NCBI GenBank assembly: GCA_016721735.1
Contig: JADKHM010000001.1
Location: 422,228-486,227 of the forward strand
Reading direction: 5' to 3'
DNA: 64,000 nt
DNA from: Flavobacterium sp.
GTDB taxonomy: Bacteria; Bacteroidota; Bacteroidia; Flavobacteriales; Flavobacteriaceae
This document shows positions 18,821-27,192 of this stretch, one piece after another. Within the stretch, counting starts at the first letter, position 1; each line of letters begins with the position of its first letter. The notes beneath the pieces were generated by a model, which saw only the letters and a list, made by a program, of their open reading frames with translations, had not been told where the DNA came from and searched no databases. A program made the position numbers and the translations under genes.

Positions 18821-19957
18821 ATGGAAATAAAGTCAAAAATAGTCATTGTTGGTGCGGGCCTAGCTGGATTAACAGCAGCTATTCACTTATCAAAACTCGG
18901 CTACACCATCATCATCATTGAGAAAAATAGTTTTCCAAAACACAAAGTTTGTGGAGAATATGTCTCGAATGAAGTGATTCCGTATTTACAATGGTTGGGA
19001 ATCGATGTAGAAAGTTTAAATCCGAGTAATATTGACAATTTACATTTTTCTACTAGAAATGGAAAGTCAATAAAAGCCAAACTTCCTATGGGCGGTTTTG
19101 GTCTAAGCAGATATGCATTCGATTTGCTTCTTTATCAAAAAGCACTTGAAAATAAATGTGAAATTCTTCAAGAAACTGTTGATTCTATTGATTTTAAAGA
19201 CGATAAATTTTCAGTTTATTTAACCAATAATACAATCATTACTGCCGATTTTGTCCTTGGTGCATTTGGAAAACGTTCGAACTTAGATCAAAAGTTAGGT
19301 CGAAATTTCATTCAAAAAAAATCACCTTGGCTTGCCGTTAAAGGACATTACAAAGCGAATTTCCCTTCTGATTTGGTAGGATTGCATCATTTTGACGGCG
19401 GATATTGCGGTATTTCTAAAGTAGAAAATGATGTCGTGAATATTTGCTATTTGGCAAGCTACAGCACATTCAAAAAATACGAAGGCATCGTTGACTACGA
19501 ATCGAGCGTCCTTTCAAAGAATCCGTTTTTAAAGGAAATATTGGAAAAAGTCACACCCATTTTTGACAAACCGCTGACGATAAGCCAAATTTCATTTGAT
19601 AAGAAAAAGCCCATAGAACAGCATATTCTAATGATAGGCGATAGTGCTGGTTTAATTCATCCACTATGCGGAAATGGCATGGCGATGGCGATTAATAGTG
19701 CAAAAATAGCATCAAATCTACTAGACGATTATTTCCAAAATACAATCCTGTCACGAAAAGAACTTGAAGCGCAATACACTCAAAAATGGAATCAAAATTT
19801 TAAAAACCGCTTGCAAACCGGCAGAATATTAGGCGGGATATTGCAACATTCCAAATTGTCTGAAATGCTACTTCAGGTACTGATTGCTTTTCCCTTTTTG
19901 TTGCCTTTAATTATTAGAAACACCCATGGTAAACAAATTCTACCAACAAAGTCATGA
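18821..19957 (+). CDS. FAD-dependent oxidoreductase (geranylgeranyl-reductase family)
   Basis: 378 residues. The Rossmann motif is VIVGAGLAGLTAAIHLSKLG, followed by the family marker FPKHKVCGEYVSNEV and the second FAD motif GDSAGLIHPLCGNGMAMAINSA. The family includes geranylgeranyl reductases and aromatic halogenases/hydroxylases. It is the first gene of a six-gene overlap chain; its stop overlaps the methyltransferase start by 4 bases (ATGA). By analogy with the srsABC phenolic-lipid genes of Streptomyces it may hydroxylate or oxidise the polyketide ring, but this is inference. Confidence 0.82.
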   Translation: MEIKSKIVIVGAGLAGLTAAIHLSKLGYTIIIIEKNSFPKHKVCGEYVSNEVIPYLQWLGIDVESLNPSNIDNLHFSTRNGKSIKAKLPMGGFGLSRYAFDLLLYQKALENKCEILQETVDSIDFKDDKFSVYLTNNTIITADFVLGAFGKRSNLDQKLGRNFIQKKSPWLAVKGHYKANFPSDLVGLHHFDGGYCGISKVENDVVNICYLASYSTFKKYEGIVDYESSVLSKNPFLKEILEKVTPIFDKPLTISQISFDKKKPIEQHILMIGDSAGLIHPLCGNGMAMAINSAKIASNLLDDYFQNTILSRKELEAQYTQKWNQNFKNRLQTGRILGGILQHSKLSEMLLQVLIAFPFLLPLIIRNTHGKQILPTKS

Positions 19958-20667
19958 TCATAAATACACGAAATAGGACAGATGAACCAGAAATCATGGA
20001 TGACTTTGCATTAGAAGGTGAGCCATTGACGGAAGCTTTGGATAAAATTGCACAAATCAATGCTCTTTTAGGTGGCAACGCTTTGACGCTGCAGGGCGTC
20101 CAAAAATTGACCCGCAATACTTCTACAAAACTGCCAATTACCATTGTAGATTTGGGTTGCGGCAACGGCGATATGCTTCGAAAACTTGCAGATTTTGCCC
20201 AAAAATCTGATCATCAGTTCAGATTAATTGGTATTGACGCCAACGCTTTTACCGTGAATTATGCAAAAGAATGTTCCGCGTCCTATCCAAATATCGAGTA
20301 TCTTACAGCAGATATTTTCGAAACAAAGTTTGAAAATCTTACTTTTGATATTGCCATATGTACCTTGACTTTGCACCATTTTAAGGATGTTGAAATCATC
20401 CGATTAATGGAGATCTTGGAAAAAAATGCACGTATTGGTGTCGTCGTGAATGACTTGCAAAGAAGTAAACTTGCCTATCGTTTGTTTCAAATGATTGCCT
20501 TCGTTTTTAGATTAAACGAAATGTCGCGAAAAGACGGATTAACAAGCATATTGAGAGGATTCAAAAGAGAAGAACTGGAGACTTTTTCAAAAAAATTAAC
20601 AGAATCTAGTTCATTAATTCAGTGGAAATGGGCTTTTCGATATCAATGGATTATTTCTAAATTATGA
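19954..20667 (+). CDS. Class I SAM-dependent methyltransferase
   Basis: 237 residues. Motif I is IVDLGCGNGDMLRKLADFA, the acidic strand is RLIGIDANAFTVNYAK, and motif IV is FDIAICTLTLHHF. It overlaps the genes on both sides by 4 bases (ATGA), so it is tightly coupled to the oxidoreductase and the polyketide synthase. In this setting it most likely methylates an oxygen or ring carbon of the polyketide product. The position of methylation cannot be deduced. Confidence 0.85.
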   Translation: MIINTRNRTDEPEIMDDFALEGEPLTEALDKIAQINALLGGNALTLQGVQKLTRNTSTKLPITIVDLGCGNGDMLRKLADFAQKSDHQFRLIGIDANAFTVNYAKECSASYPNIEYLTADIFETKFENLTFDIAICTLTLHHFKDVEIIRLMEILEKNARIGVVVNDLQRSKLAYRLFQMIAFVFRLNEMSRKDGLTSILRGFKREELETFSKKLTESSSLIQWKWAFRYQWIISKL

Positions 20668-21716
20668 GTGTCAAAATACAAACCGTCGCTACAATATTGC
20701 CTAAGTATTCGAGGACAACATCGGAAATTATTCCATTTTTAGACACTTGGTTGCTCGGGCAAGACGAACGATTTATCCGAAAAGTCAAGAAGATATTTGA
20801 AAATGCTGCTGTCGATAAGCGTTATTCTATTATGGATCCCGCTGAAGTATTTTCAGCCACCTCTTTTGAAGAAAAAAACGATATTTATGTCCGTGAAGTA
20901 ATTACTCTAGGCGAGAAAGTATTACAAAAAGCACTAGATAAAGCGAATTGGAAACCGCAGGACATAGATTATATTATCACGGTAAGTTGCACCGGAATAA
21001 TGATTCCGTCTTTAGATGCTTATCTAGTCAATAAGCTCAAAATGAAACAAGATGTTGTGCGATTACCCGTGACAGAAATGGGTTGTGCAGCGGGAATCTC
21101 TGGAATAATATACGCTAGAAATTTTCTGAAAGCCAATCCAGGTAAGAAGGCTGCGGTTGTTGCCGTAGAATCCCCAACTGCCACGTTTCAGTTGAATGAT
21201 TTTTCGATGGCGAACATCGTGAGCGCAGCTATTTTCGGTGACGGTGCGGCATGTGTACTGTTGACCTCTGACAAAGATTCAAATGGACCGACAATTTTAG
21301 ATGATGAAATGTATCATTTTTATGACAATGAACATATGATGGGTTTCAAACTGACAAACTCCGGGTTACAAATGATTTTAGACATTGAAGTTCCAGATAC
21401 TATTGCGAATCATTTTCCTCATATTATTCATCCTTTTTTGGATAAGAACAACTTAGAAATAGCATCAATTGACCATCTCATTTTTCATCCTGGCGGCAAA
21501 AAAATAGTGCAAACTGTTGAGGAATTGTTTGCTGGATTAGGGAAAAATATTGACGCAACCAAAGAAGTCTTGCGTATGTATGGAAACATGTCGAGTGCTA
21601 CCGTGTTGTATGCCTTAGAAAAAATAATGAAGGACCAACCTAGAAAAGGAGAAAAAGGATTGATGCTGAGCTTTGGCCCAGGTTTTTCGGCTCAAAAAGT
21701 ACTATTAGAATTTTAG
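20664..21716 (+). CDS. Type III polyketide synthase (chalcone synthase-like)
   Basis: 350 residues, normal size. The Cys-His-Asn triad is complete: C141 in EMGCAAGISG, H275 in LIFHPGGKK and N308 in RMYGNMSSATVLYAL. GFGPGF-like closure is seen as LSFGPGFSAQ at the C-terminus. Bacterial members extend an acyl starter with malonyl-CoA and cyclise it to alkylpyrones or alkylresorcinols. The next four genes encode fatty-acid-type enzymes and a carrier, so the starter is probably delivered on the dedicated ACP. Confidence 0.92.
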   Translation: MSVKIQTVATILPKYSRTTSEIIPFLDTWLLGQDERFIRKVKKIFENAAVDKRYSIMDPAEVFSATSFEEKNDIYVREVITLGEKVLQKALDKANWKPQDIDYIITVSCTGIMIPSLDAYLVNKLKMKQDVVRLPVTEMGCAAGISGIIYARNFLKANPGKKAAVVAVESPTATFQLNDFSMANIVSAAIFGDGAACVLLTSDKDSNGPTILDDEMYHFYDNEHMMGFKLTNSGLQMILDIEVPDTIANHFPHIIHPFLDKNNLEIASIDHLIFHPGGKKIVQTVEELFAGLGKNIDATKEVLRMYGNMSSATVLYALEKIMKDQPRKGEKGLMLSFGPGFSAQKVLLEF

Positions 21717-21717
21717 A

Positions 21718-22146
21718 ATGAATGCAACTGAAATAATCGCACGACTGCCTTATCAAAAGCCTTTTTTGTTTGTGGATGAGTTACTTCACATCGATGAAAA
21801 TGGCGTAGAAGGCACTTTTACGTTTGATAAAAATCTCGAGTTTTATGAAGGTCATTTCAAAACAAAAGCAGTGACGCCTGGCGTGATTTTAATTGAGACG
21901 ATGGCACAAATAGGCGTGGTTTGCTTAGGTATTTATCTATTGCACGATACATTTAATTCAGATTCCGTAATTGCCTTAACATCAACTGAAGTAGAATTCC
22001 TAAGACCTGTTTATCCGAATACAAAAGTAATAGTAAAATCGGAGAAAATTTATTTCAGATTTGGAAAGCTAAAATGTAAAGTTGTTCTTAAGAATGAAGA
22101 AGGAGAAGTACTTTGCAATGGTACAATTGCAGGAATGATTAGTTAA
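21718..22146 (+). CDS. 3-hydroxyacyl-ACP dehydratase (FabZ-like hotdog)
   Basis: 142 residues. The FabZ motif is PYQKPFLFVDELL near the N-terminus, and the catalytic pair is H46 (FYEGHFKTKAVTPGVI) and E60 (LIETMAQIGVV). FabZ normally has HFP, here HFK. It dehydrates beta-hydroxyacyl-ACP in chain elongation. It starts one base after the polyketide synthase stop and so belongs to the same operon. Confidence 0.87.
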   Translation: MNATEIIARLPYQKPFLFVDELLHIDENGVEGTFTFDKNLEFYEGHFKTKAVTPGVILIETMAQIGVVCLGIYLLHDTFNSDSVIALTSTEVEFLRPVYPNTKVIVKSEKIYFRFGKLKCKVVLKNEEGEVLCNGTIAGMIS

Positions 22147-22150
22147 TTAT

Positions 22151-23425
22151 ATGAATAGAAGAGTTGTCATCACTGGTTTAGGAGTTGTTGCACCGAATGG
22201 AGTAGGAGTAGCAGCGTTCCTCCATGCTAGTCAAAATGGCATATCTGGAATCCGCTTCGATCAAGAGTTGGCGGATTTGCAGTTTTCCTGTCAAATCTCA
22301 GGAAAACCAATAATTACAGAGGAAATGAAGCGTCAGTATTTTGAAGAATTAGAATTGCGAAATTTCAACGCCTCTGGCATTCTTTATGGCGTCATGGCTG
22401 GTATGGAGGCATGGCTAGATGCAGGATTACCAATAGAAACCAAGGAAGAACCCGATTGGGATTCCGGGACGATTTTCGGTACTGGAACATCGGGAATTGA
22501 TAAATTTCGAGAGAGCATTTATAAAATTGATGATCTCCAAACAAGACGATTAGGAAGTACTGCAGTTGCGCAAACCATGAATAGCGGCGTCAGCGCTTAC
22601 TTAGGCGGAAAGCTAGGACTAGGAAACCAAGTAACAACAAATTCCTCCGCTTGTACCACGGGAACGGAAAGTATTTTAATGGCTTATGAACGTATCAAAT
22701 CTGGTCAAGCAAAACGAATGCTAGCAGGAAGTACGAGCGATTCTGGCCCCTACATTTGGGGCGGATTTGATGCCATGAAAGTTTGCACATTCAAACACAA
22801 TAATACGCCTGAGGAAGGTTCACGACCAATGAGTTCAAGTGCTTCCGGCTTTGTACCAGGAAGTGGAGCGGGTGCCTTACTGTTAGAGGATTTAGAAACC
22901 GCTTTAGCTCGTAAGGCGAAAATCTACGGGGAAGTTCTAGGCGGAAATTGTAATTCTGGTGGACAAAGAGGCGAAGGAACTATGACTTCGCCAAATTCGA
23001 AGGCGGTACAGAAATGTATCAAAGACGCATTAGTTAATGCTGGTATTGAGGCAAAGGACATCGATCTAATTAATGGTCATTTAACGGCAACATCGAAAGA
23101 TAGTTTAGAAATATTGAATTGGACGGAAGCGTTGCAATTAAGTGGAGCTGAATTTCCTTACATAAATTCCATAAAATCGATGACTGGCCATTGTTTATCT
23201 GGTGCCGGCGGAATAGAATGTGTTGCAAGTTTGCTGCAATTGTATCATGGATTTATATTTCCTAATATCAACTGCACGGATTTACATCCAGAAATTGTTG
23301 CAATGATTGGCGAGAAGTCAGCGGTACAAAAACCAATTCATCAAGACCTTACTGTAATTGCCAAAGCCAATTTCGGATTTGGCGATGTAAATGGCTGTGT
23401 CATTTTTAAAAAATATAATAATTAG
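22151..23425 (+). CDS. Beta-ketoacyl-ACP synthase (KAS II-like)
   Basis: 424 residues. Nucleophile C168 lies in TTNSSACTTGTESILMAYE, the two active-site histidines are H310 (LINGHLTATSKDS) and H347 (KSMTGHCLSGAGG), with K342. The usual HGTGT motif reads HLTAT, a departure seen in specialised ketosynthases, though the catalytic histidine is kept. It would carry out elongation for the dedicated fatty-acyl starter. It sits between the dehydratase and the ACP genes. Confidence 0.9.
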   Translation: MNRRVVITGLGVVAPNGVGVAAFLHASQNGISGIRFDQELADLQFSCQISGKPIITEEMKRQYFEELELRNFNASGILYGVMAGMEAWLDAGLPIETKEEPDWDSGTIFGTGTSGIDKFRESIYKIDDLQTRRLGSTAVAQTMNSGVSAYLGGKLGLGNQVTTNSSACTTGTESILMAYERIKSGQAKRMLAGSTSDSGPYIWGGFDAMKVCTFKHNNTPEEGSRPMSSSASGFVPGSGAGALLLEDLETALARKAKIYGEVLGGNCNSGGQRGEGTMTSPNSKAVQKCIKDALVNAGIEAKDIDLINGHLTATSKDSLEILNWTEALQLSGAEFPYINSIKSMTGHCLSGAGGIECVASLLQLYHGFIFPNINCTDLHPEIVAMIGEKSAVQKPIHQDLTVIAKANFGFGDVNGCVIFKKYNN

Positions 23426-23429
23426 TACC

Positions 23430-23684
23430 ATGGAAAGAACAGAAATTATTGAGCAGCTAAAAATTATTATCAAACCATTCGTAAAGGAGGAACAAGCCTT
23501 TGAAAATTTGACTGAGACGACAGATTTTATTAATGATTTGAAAATTAATTCTGCCAATTTGGTTGATATTGTTTTAGATATCGAAGATGCTTTTCATATT
23601 GTAATTGACGACCAGTCGATGGCGAAAATGCTGAACTTAGGCGCAGCACTAGACATCATTGAGACCAAACTAAATGCATTATGA
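23430..23684 (+). CDS. Acyl carrier protein
   Basis: 84 residues from the ATG at 23430, 4 bases after the ketosynthase stop. Four-helix ACP pattern with the phosphopantetheine serine at S41 (INDLKINSANLVDIVLDIEDAF). The canonical DSL is NSA here, so it is a divergent carrier, consistent with a pathway-specific role separate from housekeeping AcpP. Its last bases overlap the PPTase start by 4 (ATGA). Confidence 0.85.
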   Translation: MERTEIIEQLKIIIKPFVKEEQAFENLTETTDFINDLKINSANLVDIVLDIEDAFHIVIDDQSMAKMLNLGAALDIIETKLNAL

Positions 23685-24190
23685 TTGGCAACGACATTAT
23701 AGACCTCGAACAAACACGTACGGAAAGCAATTGGAAACGAAGGGGTTTTTTGGAAAAAATCTTTACTGAAAATGAACAGCAATTGATTCTTTCGGCTGAT
23801 AACCAAGAGTTAATGGTGTGGAATTTATGGAGTAGGAAAGAAGCTGCCTATAAGATTTACAATCGCCAAACTACGGAACGATTGTTTATACCACGACGAC
23901 TGGAGTGCAGCAGTACTTTTACCGAAAAAGGACATTTTTTTGGGCAAGTCAAAATTGATAGATTTACTTATTTTACTAGAACTATCGTTCAGAACTCCAA
24001 AATATATACAGAAGCAGTGACAAATCTTAACGATTTTCAAAGAATAATAGCCATTGATATTGAAGATGTTTATAAAAACAACGACGGAATCCCCAATGCT
24101 GTTGTTACTAACAATCCAGTTTCCATAACGCATCATGGCCGATTTGAACGTCGAATTCAACTAGATATTAATTCCCAATCTCGACTTTAG
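23681..24190 (+). CDS. 4'-phosphopantetheinyl transferase
   Basis: 169 residues. MIGNDIIDLEQT is the N-terminal magnesium-binding motif and WSRKEAAYKIY the second metal and catalytic motif of AcpS/Sfp-type enzymes. It should convert the adjacent apo-ACP to holo-ACP. It ends the operon; its 3' end overlaps the convergent exonuclease gene by 30 bases, so the two transcripts collide. Confidence 0.88.
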   Translation: MIGNDIIDLEQTRTESNWKRRGFLEKIFTENEQQLILSADNQELMVWNLWSRKEAAYKIYNRQTTERLFIPRRLECSSTFTEKGHFFGQVKIDRFTYFTRTIVQNSKIYTEAVTNLNDFQRIIAIDIEDVYKNNDGIPNAVVTNNPVSITHHGRFERRIQLDINSQSRL

Positions 24191-24760
24191 TTTTAGGAAT
24201 AACAAGGCAATTGTATATGCATCTTCGCCGGAAGAATGTCTTTCGTTTTTGTTTACTTTAAATATTTGGCATAAATCATCAACAGAAAACGGTTTGTCCG
24301 TGCTATCAATCAGTTTTCGGTACATGATTTCTATGTCGATAGCCTCATTCTTTAAGCGACTGCAACCCAATTTATATAGTGCTTCGTTAATCATTTCTAT
24401 ATCAAAATGGATGCGGTGACCAACCAAAATAGAATTTCCAATAAAATCAACAAAAGCTTGAATAGCTTCAGGTTCTCCCAATTTTTGCAACTTACTTTCG
24501 ACGATAAACTCATTGGAGAGACCATTGTCGTGCAAAAATATGTATTGCAAAATAATCACTTCAAAAAAATCACTAACAACAATGGTATTGTTTTCCACCG
24601 TAACTGCTCCGATGGAGAGAATAACATCTTTGGACGGATTGAGCCCGGTAGTTTCCGTACTAATCACTACAAAGCGATTTGACTTTTGTTCAAATTTTGC
24701 GCTATAATTCTTCCAAAATTCTGGATATTCTTTATTCAAATTTTTGATCCAATCAAGCAT
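24161..24760 (-). CDS. DnaQ-like 3'-5' exonuclease
   Basis: 199 residues. The DEDD motifs are visible: FVVISTETTGLNPSKDVILSIGAV (ExoI, with T-E replacing the usual D-x-E start), LVGHRIHFDIEMINEALYKLG (ExoII) and HSSGEDAYTIALLFLKL (ExoIII, HxxxxD). The first acidic residue of ExoI appears as Thr-Glu rather than Asp-x-Glu, so activity may be altered. It lies 2 bases after the DUF294 gene, an association often seen near acetate-activation genes. Confidence 0.8.
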   Translation of the reverse strand: MLDWIKNLNKEYPEFWKNYSAKFEQKSNRFVVISTETTGLNPSKDVILSIGAVTVENNTIVVSDFFEVIILQYIFLHDNGLSNEFIVESKLQKLGEPEAIQAFVDFIGNSILVGHRIHFDIEMINEALYKLGCSRLKNEAIDIEIMYRKLIDSTDKPFSVDDLCQIFKVNKNERHSSGEDAYTIALLFLKLKSRLGINI

Positions 24761-24762
24761 AA

Positions 24763-26676
24763 TTAAGAGAATTGAGTCAATTGAAAGCTATCTTTTATTA
24801 ATTCCTCCAAATCTTTCATTGGAGCAAGTGCACTTTTTAGGATTTCACGATCTGCTTTAGAAAGTTCTTCGATGGTAATATATTGTCCAGAATTGTCATT
24901 TCGTAATCCTTCTAATGTTCTGAACTTCGAAAGGACTAAGAAAGCCTCGGCGCAATTGAGAAAAATCTCAGAATGCTTCGGATCATCCATGGCCAATTGC
25001 TTAAAACGCATGTAGGTATTGTTGATTCCTTTTATGTTATTACTCATGGTAAACAAACGTGCCCCGTCAATTAGCGGCATGAGGGCTTTGGTTTTGATGT
25101 CAAACTTATCTTTATGAATACCATCTTCTTCGACATTGAATTTCTTAAAGAAACTAAGTGGTGCAGGTTTTTTGATGGCATCATTTCCGAGGTAATCAAA
25201 GAAAAGTTTTTGTTTTTTGATATTCTTGAAAATGACATTGGTGATTGCTTCTTCAATTTTAGGTTCACCAAATGCGATTTCGTAGTCAAAAAATATGCTG
25301 CTTATTTCATTGCTTATTTCTCCTGGAGTATTCATCCAGTTTTCGTATTGTTTAATCCAATCTGTTAAAGACTTACACCAAAGTATGTTGCTTGCATTGT
25401 GCCCATTTGGACAAATATCATAGCCCACTTTTTCTAATATGTTTATCGTTTTTTTAGATAACTTCAGAAAATAATCTTTTACTTCTTTGTATTTGTCTGT
25501 TGCGACATCTTCGAACACCAATATATTATCTTGATCCGTCAAAAGCAACTGTTCTTTGCGGCCTTGACTACCAATACATAAGAAGGCAAATCTGGCAGGA
25601 GGGGAGCCCAAGTCTAAAATAGATAATTCAATCGATCTCTTCACAATCGCAAGATTAATTTCACCAGCAATATTGCAAACATGCGTTAGAGGAACATTCT
25701 TTGAAATTGATGTTTGTATAATTTCTGTCAATCGACTTCGTACGTGTTTTAAGTCTTTAGCGTCTTTAGAACGTTTAATTTCCTTTATCAAAACCCCAGG
25801 GTTGCTAGCTTGTGCCACAATCAAATCGTGTTCAGAAATAACACCTTTGATATCTGACTTCTCAGAACCATCTTGCGTTACACATAAATGACTCACGTTA
25901 TTCTTCAACATCAATAGTTGCGCTTCGGCAAGTGATACATTCTCAGTAACCGTGATTACTGGTGACGACATAATTTTATCTACTGTATTTGTAATGAGAA
26001 ATCGACCGGTTCCAATTTTTGATCGAATATCCGTATCCGTAACAATTCCGATGGGAAACGCATTATCAGTCACAAAAACACTGTTGGTTAAGTTGTCCGT
26101 CATGAGTTGTGCAACATCTCGAACGATGCTTGAGGCCGATACTTTAATAGGTGTCTTGTTATACGAAAGAGATTGCAAGTAATGAATATCCGATTGCTGA
26201 CCAGAAAATACTACATTATCTGAAAGCAATTTGCCTTTATTCTCACGATCTCGTGGATCATTAGAATTGTTGGCAAAGCTTTCTAACAAGAAATTCAAAA
26301 CTTCTGCATTTTGAGCAACAAAAGGGCGAAAAGTGGTAATTGGTATCGCATAAACTATCGATTCTTCTCGTGCTTTTGCAGTCATCATATAGTTGTTTTT
26401 GGCAAAAAACGGACGTAATCCAAAAACATCACCAGGAAGACATTTATTTAGCAGCGTTTCTTCAGCATCTGCAATAACTGACAAATTGATGACTCCGGAC
26501 GCCACAACGTAAAAACTATCATGCAAGCTATCATTAATTTGAAACAGCACTTTTTGTTTTTCTAAATTGATAACACGTATGCTATTGGAAACCAGTTTGA
26601 GTTCTTCTAGAGATAAATTGTTAAACGGCGGAAACTCTCTTAGAAATTCAGCAATTCTTTCAGCGATAACGTTCAT
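24763..26676 (-). CDS. cNMP-binding / CBS / DUF294 putative nucleotidyltransferase
   Basis: 637 residues in four modules: a cyclic-nucleotide-binding-like domain (about 15-140, with GDVFGLRPFFA), two CBS domains (about 170-300, with ITNTVDKIMSSPVITVTEN), a DUF294 nucleotidyltransferase (FLCIGSQGRKEQLLLTDQDN, the G-S and D-x-D metal site) and the DUF294 C-terminal helical domain. It is probably a signalling protein that nucleotidylates a partner in response to adenine nucleotides. It shares a unit with the exonuclease gene. Confidence 0.87.
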   Translation of the reverse strand: MNVIAERIAEFLREFPPFNNLSLEELKLVSNSIRVINLEKQKVLFQINDSLHDSFYVVASGVINLSVIADAEETLLNKCLPGDVFGLRPFFAKNNYMMTAKAREESIVYAIPITTFRPFVAQNAEVLNFLLESFANNSNDPRDRENKGKLLSDNVVFSGQQSDIHYLQSLSYNKTPIKVSASSIVRDVAQLMTDNLTNSVFVTDNAFPIGIVTDTDIRSKIGTGRFLITNTVDKIMSSPVITVTENVSLAEAQLLMLKNNVSHLCVTQDGSEKSDIKGVISEHDLIVAQASNPGVLIKEIKRSKDAKDLKHVRSRLTEIIQTSISKNVPLTHVCNIAGEINLAIVKRSIELSILDLGSPPARFAFLCIGSQGRKEQLLLTDQDNILVFEDVATDKYKEVKDYFLKLSKKTINILEKVGYDICPNGHNASNILWCKSLTDWIKQYENWMNTPGEISNEISSIFFDYEIAFGEPKIEEAITNVIFKNIKKQKLFFDYLGNDAIKKPAPLSFFKKFNVEEDGIHKDKFDIKTKALMPLIDGARLFTMSNNIKGINNTYMRFKQLAMDDPKHSEIFLNCAEAFLVLSKFRTLEGLRNDNSGQYITIEELSKADREILKSALAPMKDLEELIKDSFQLTQFS

Positions 26677-27070
26677 GTGTTAATAGTATAATTACTTAAT
26701 TATATAGCGACGTTGCAAAAATAGCAAACATTGAATTAGTAATTTCTATTTAGAATAAAAAGATAGTGGAAGATTGTAAAACTTATTAGCAAGATTCATT
26801 AAAAGTCCAAATTATCATGTTTTCTATTTTACATAATATAAATTATAGATAAAATATATAAATACAAAAGAGACATAAGAATATGTTCCATACACCGATA
26901 ATATCCGCTTTCTTCACTATAAATTCTTTGTCAATATCACGCTGTTAATTAGGTTATAAACAACTATTTGACCTATTGTTAAAAACTTTTGAAGCCAAAT
27001 AATAACTAAAATCGTACAAAATAAAATTATTTAAAACTAATTTTCTTACAAATAATTAATATATGTGCAT

Positions 27071-27110
27071 TTCGTCGATGAAATTAAAAAAATTAACACT
27101 TTCGTCGATG
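27071..27110 (+). repeat. Direct repeat TTCGTCGATG, two copies
   Basis: Identical 10-mers at 27071-27080 and 27101-27110 are exactly 30 bases apart, about three helical turns, just upstream of the TAAATTTG element at 27131. In a region otherwise almost pure A/T this suggests a regulator-binding site on one DNA face. Confidence 0.45.
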
Positions 27111-27112
27111 TT

Positions 27113-27138
27113 TTGTGTATTTAATCTATATAAATTTG
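27113..27138 (+). promoter_or_regulatory. Candidate promoter of the DUF4832 gene
   Basis: TAAATTTG at 27131-27138 fits the TAnnTTTG -7 consensus; TTG at 27113-27115 could be the -33 element, though the 15-base spacing is short. The start codon is 55 bases downstream. Confidence 0.4.
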
Positions 27139-27192
27139 ACATCGTTGAACCAACCATATCATTAATTTAAAACTATATAATTTAGATAAGCG

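Larger units (their letters stand above)
26677..27192. promoter_or_regulatory. 516-base AT-rich divergent intergenic region
   Basis: No convincing gene or RNA is visible. It separates the divergent DUF294 (minus) and DUF4832 (plus) genes. A minus-strand TATTTTTG (26716-26723) is a possible -7 element for the DUF294 gene. The plus-strand signals are listed separately: a repeated TTCGTCGATG and a TAAATTTG. Confidence 0.4.
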
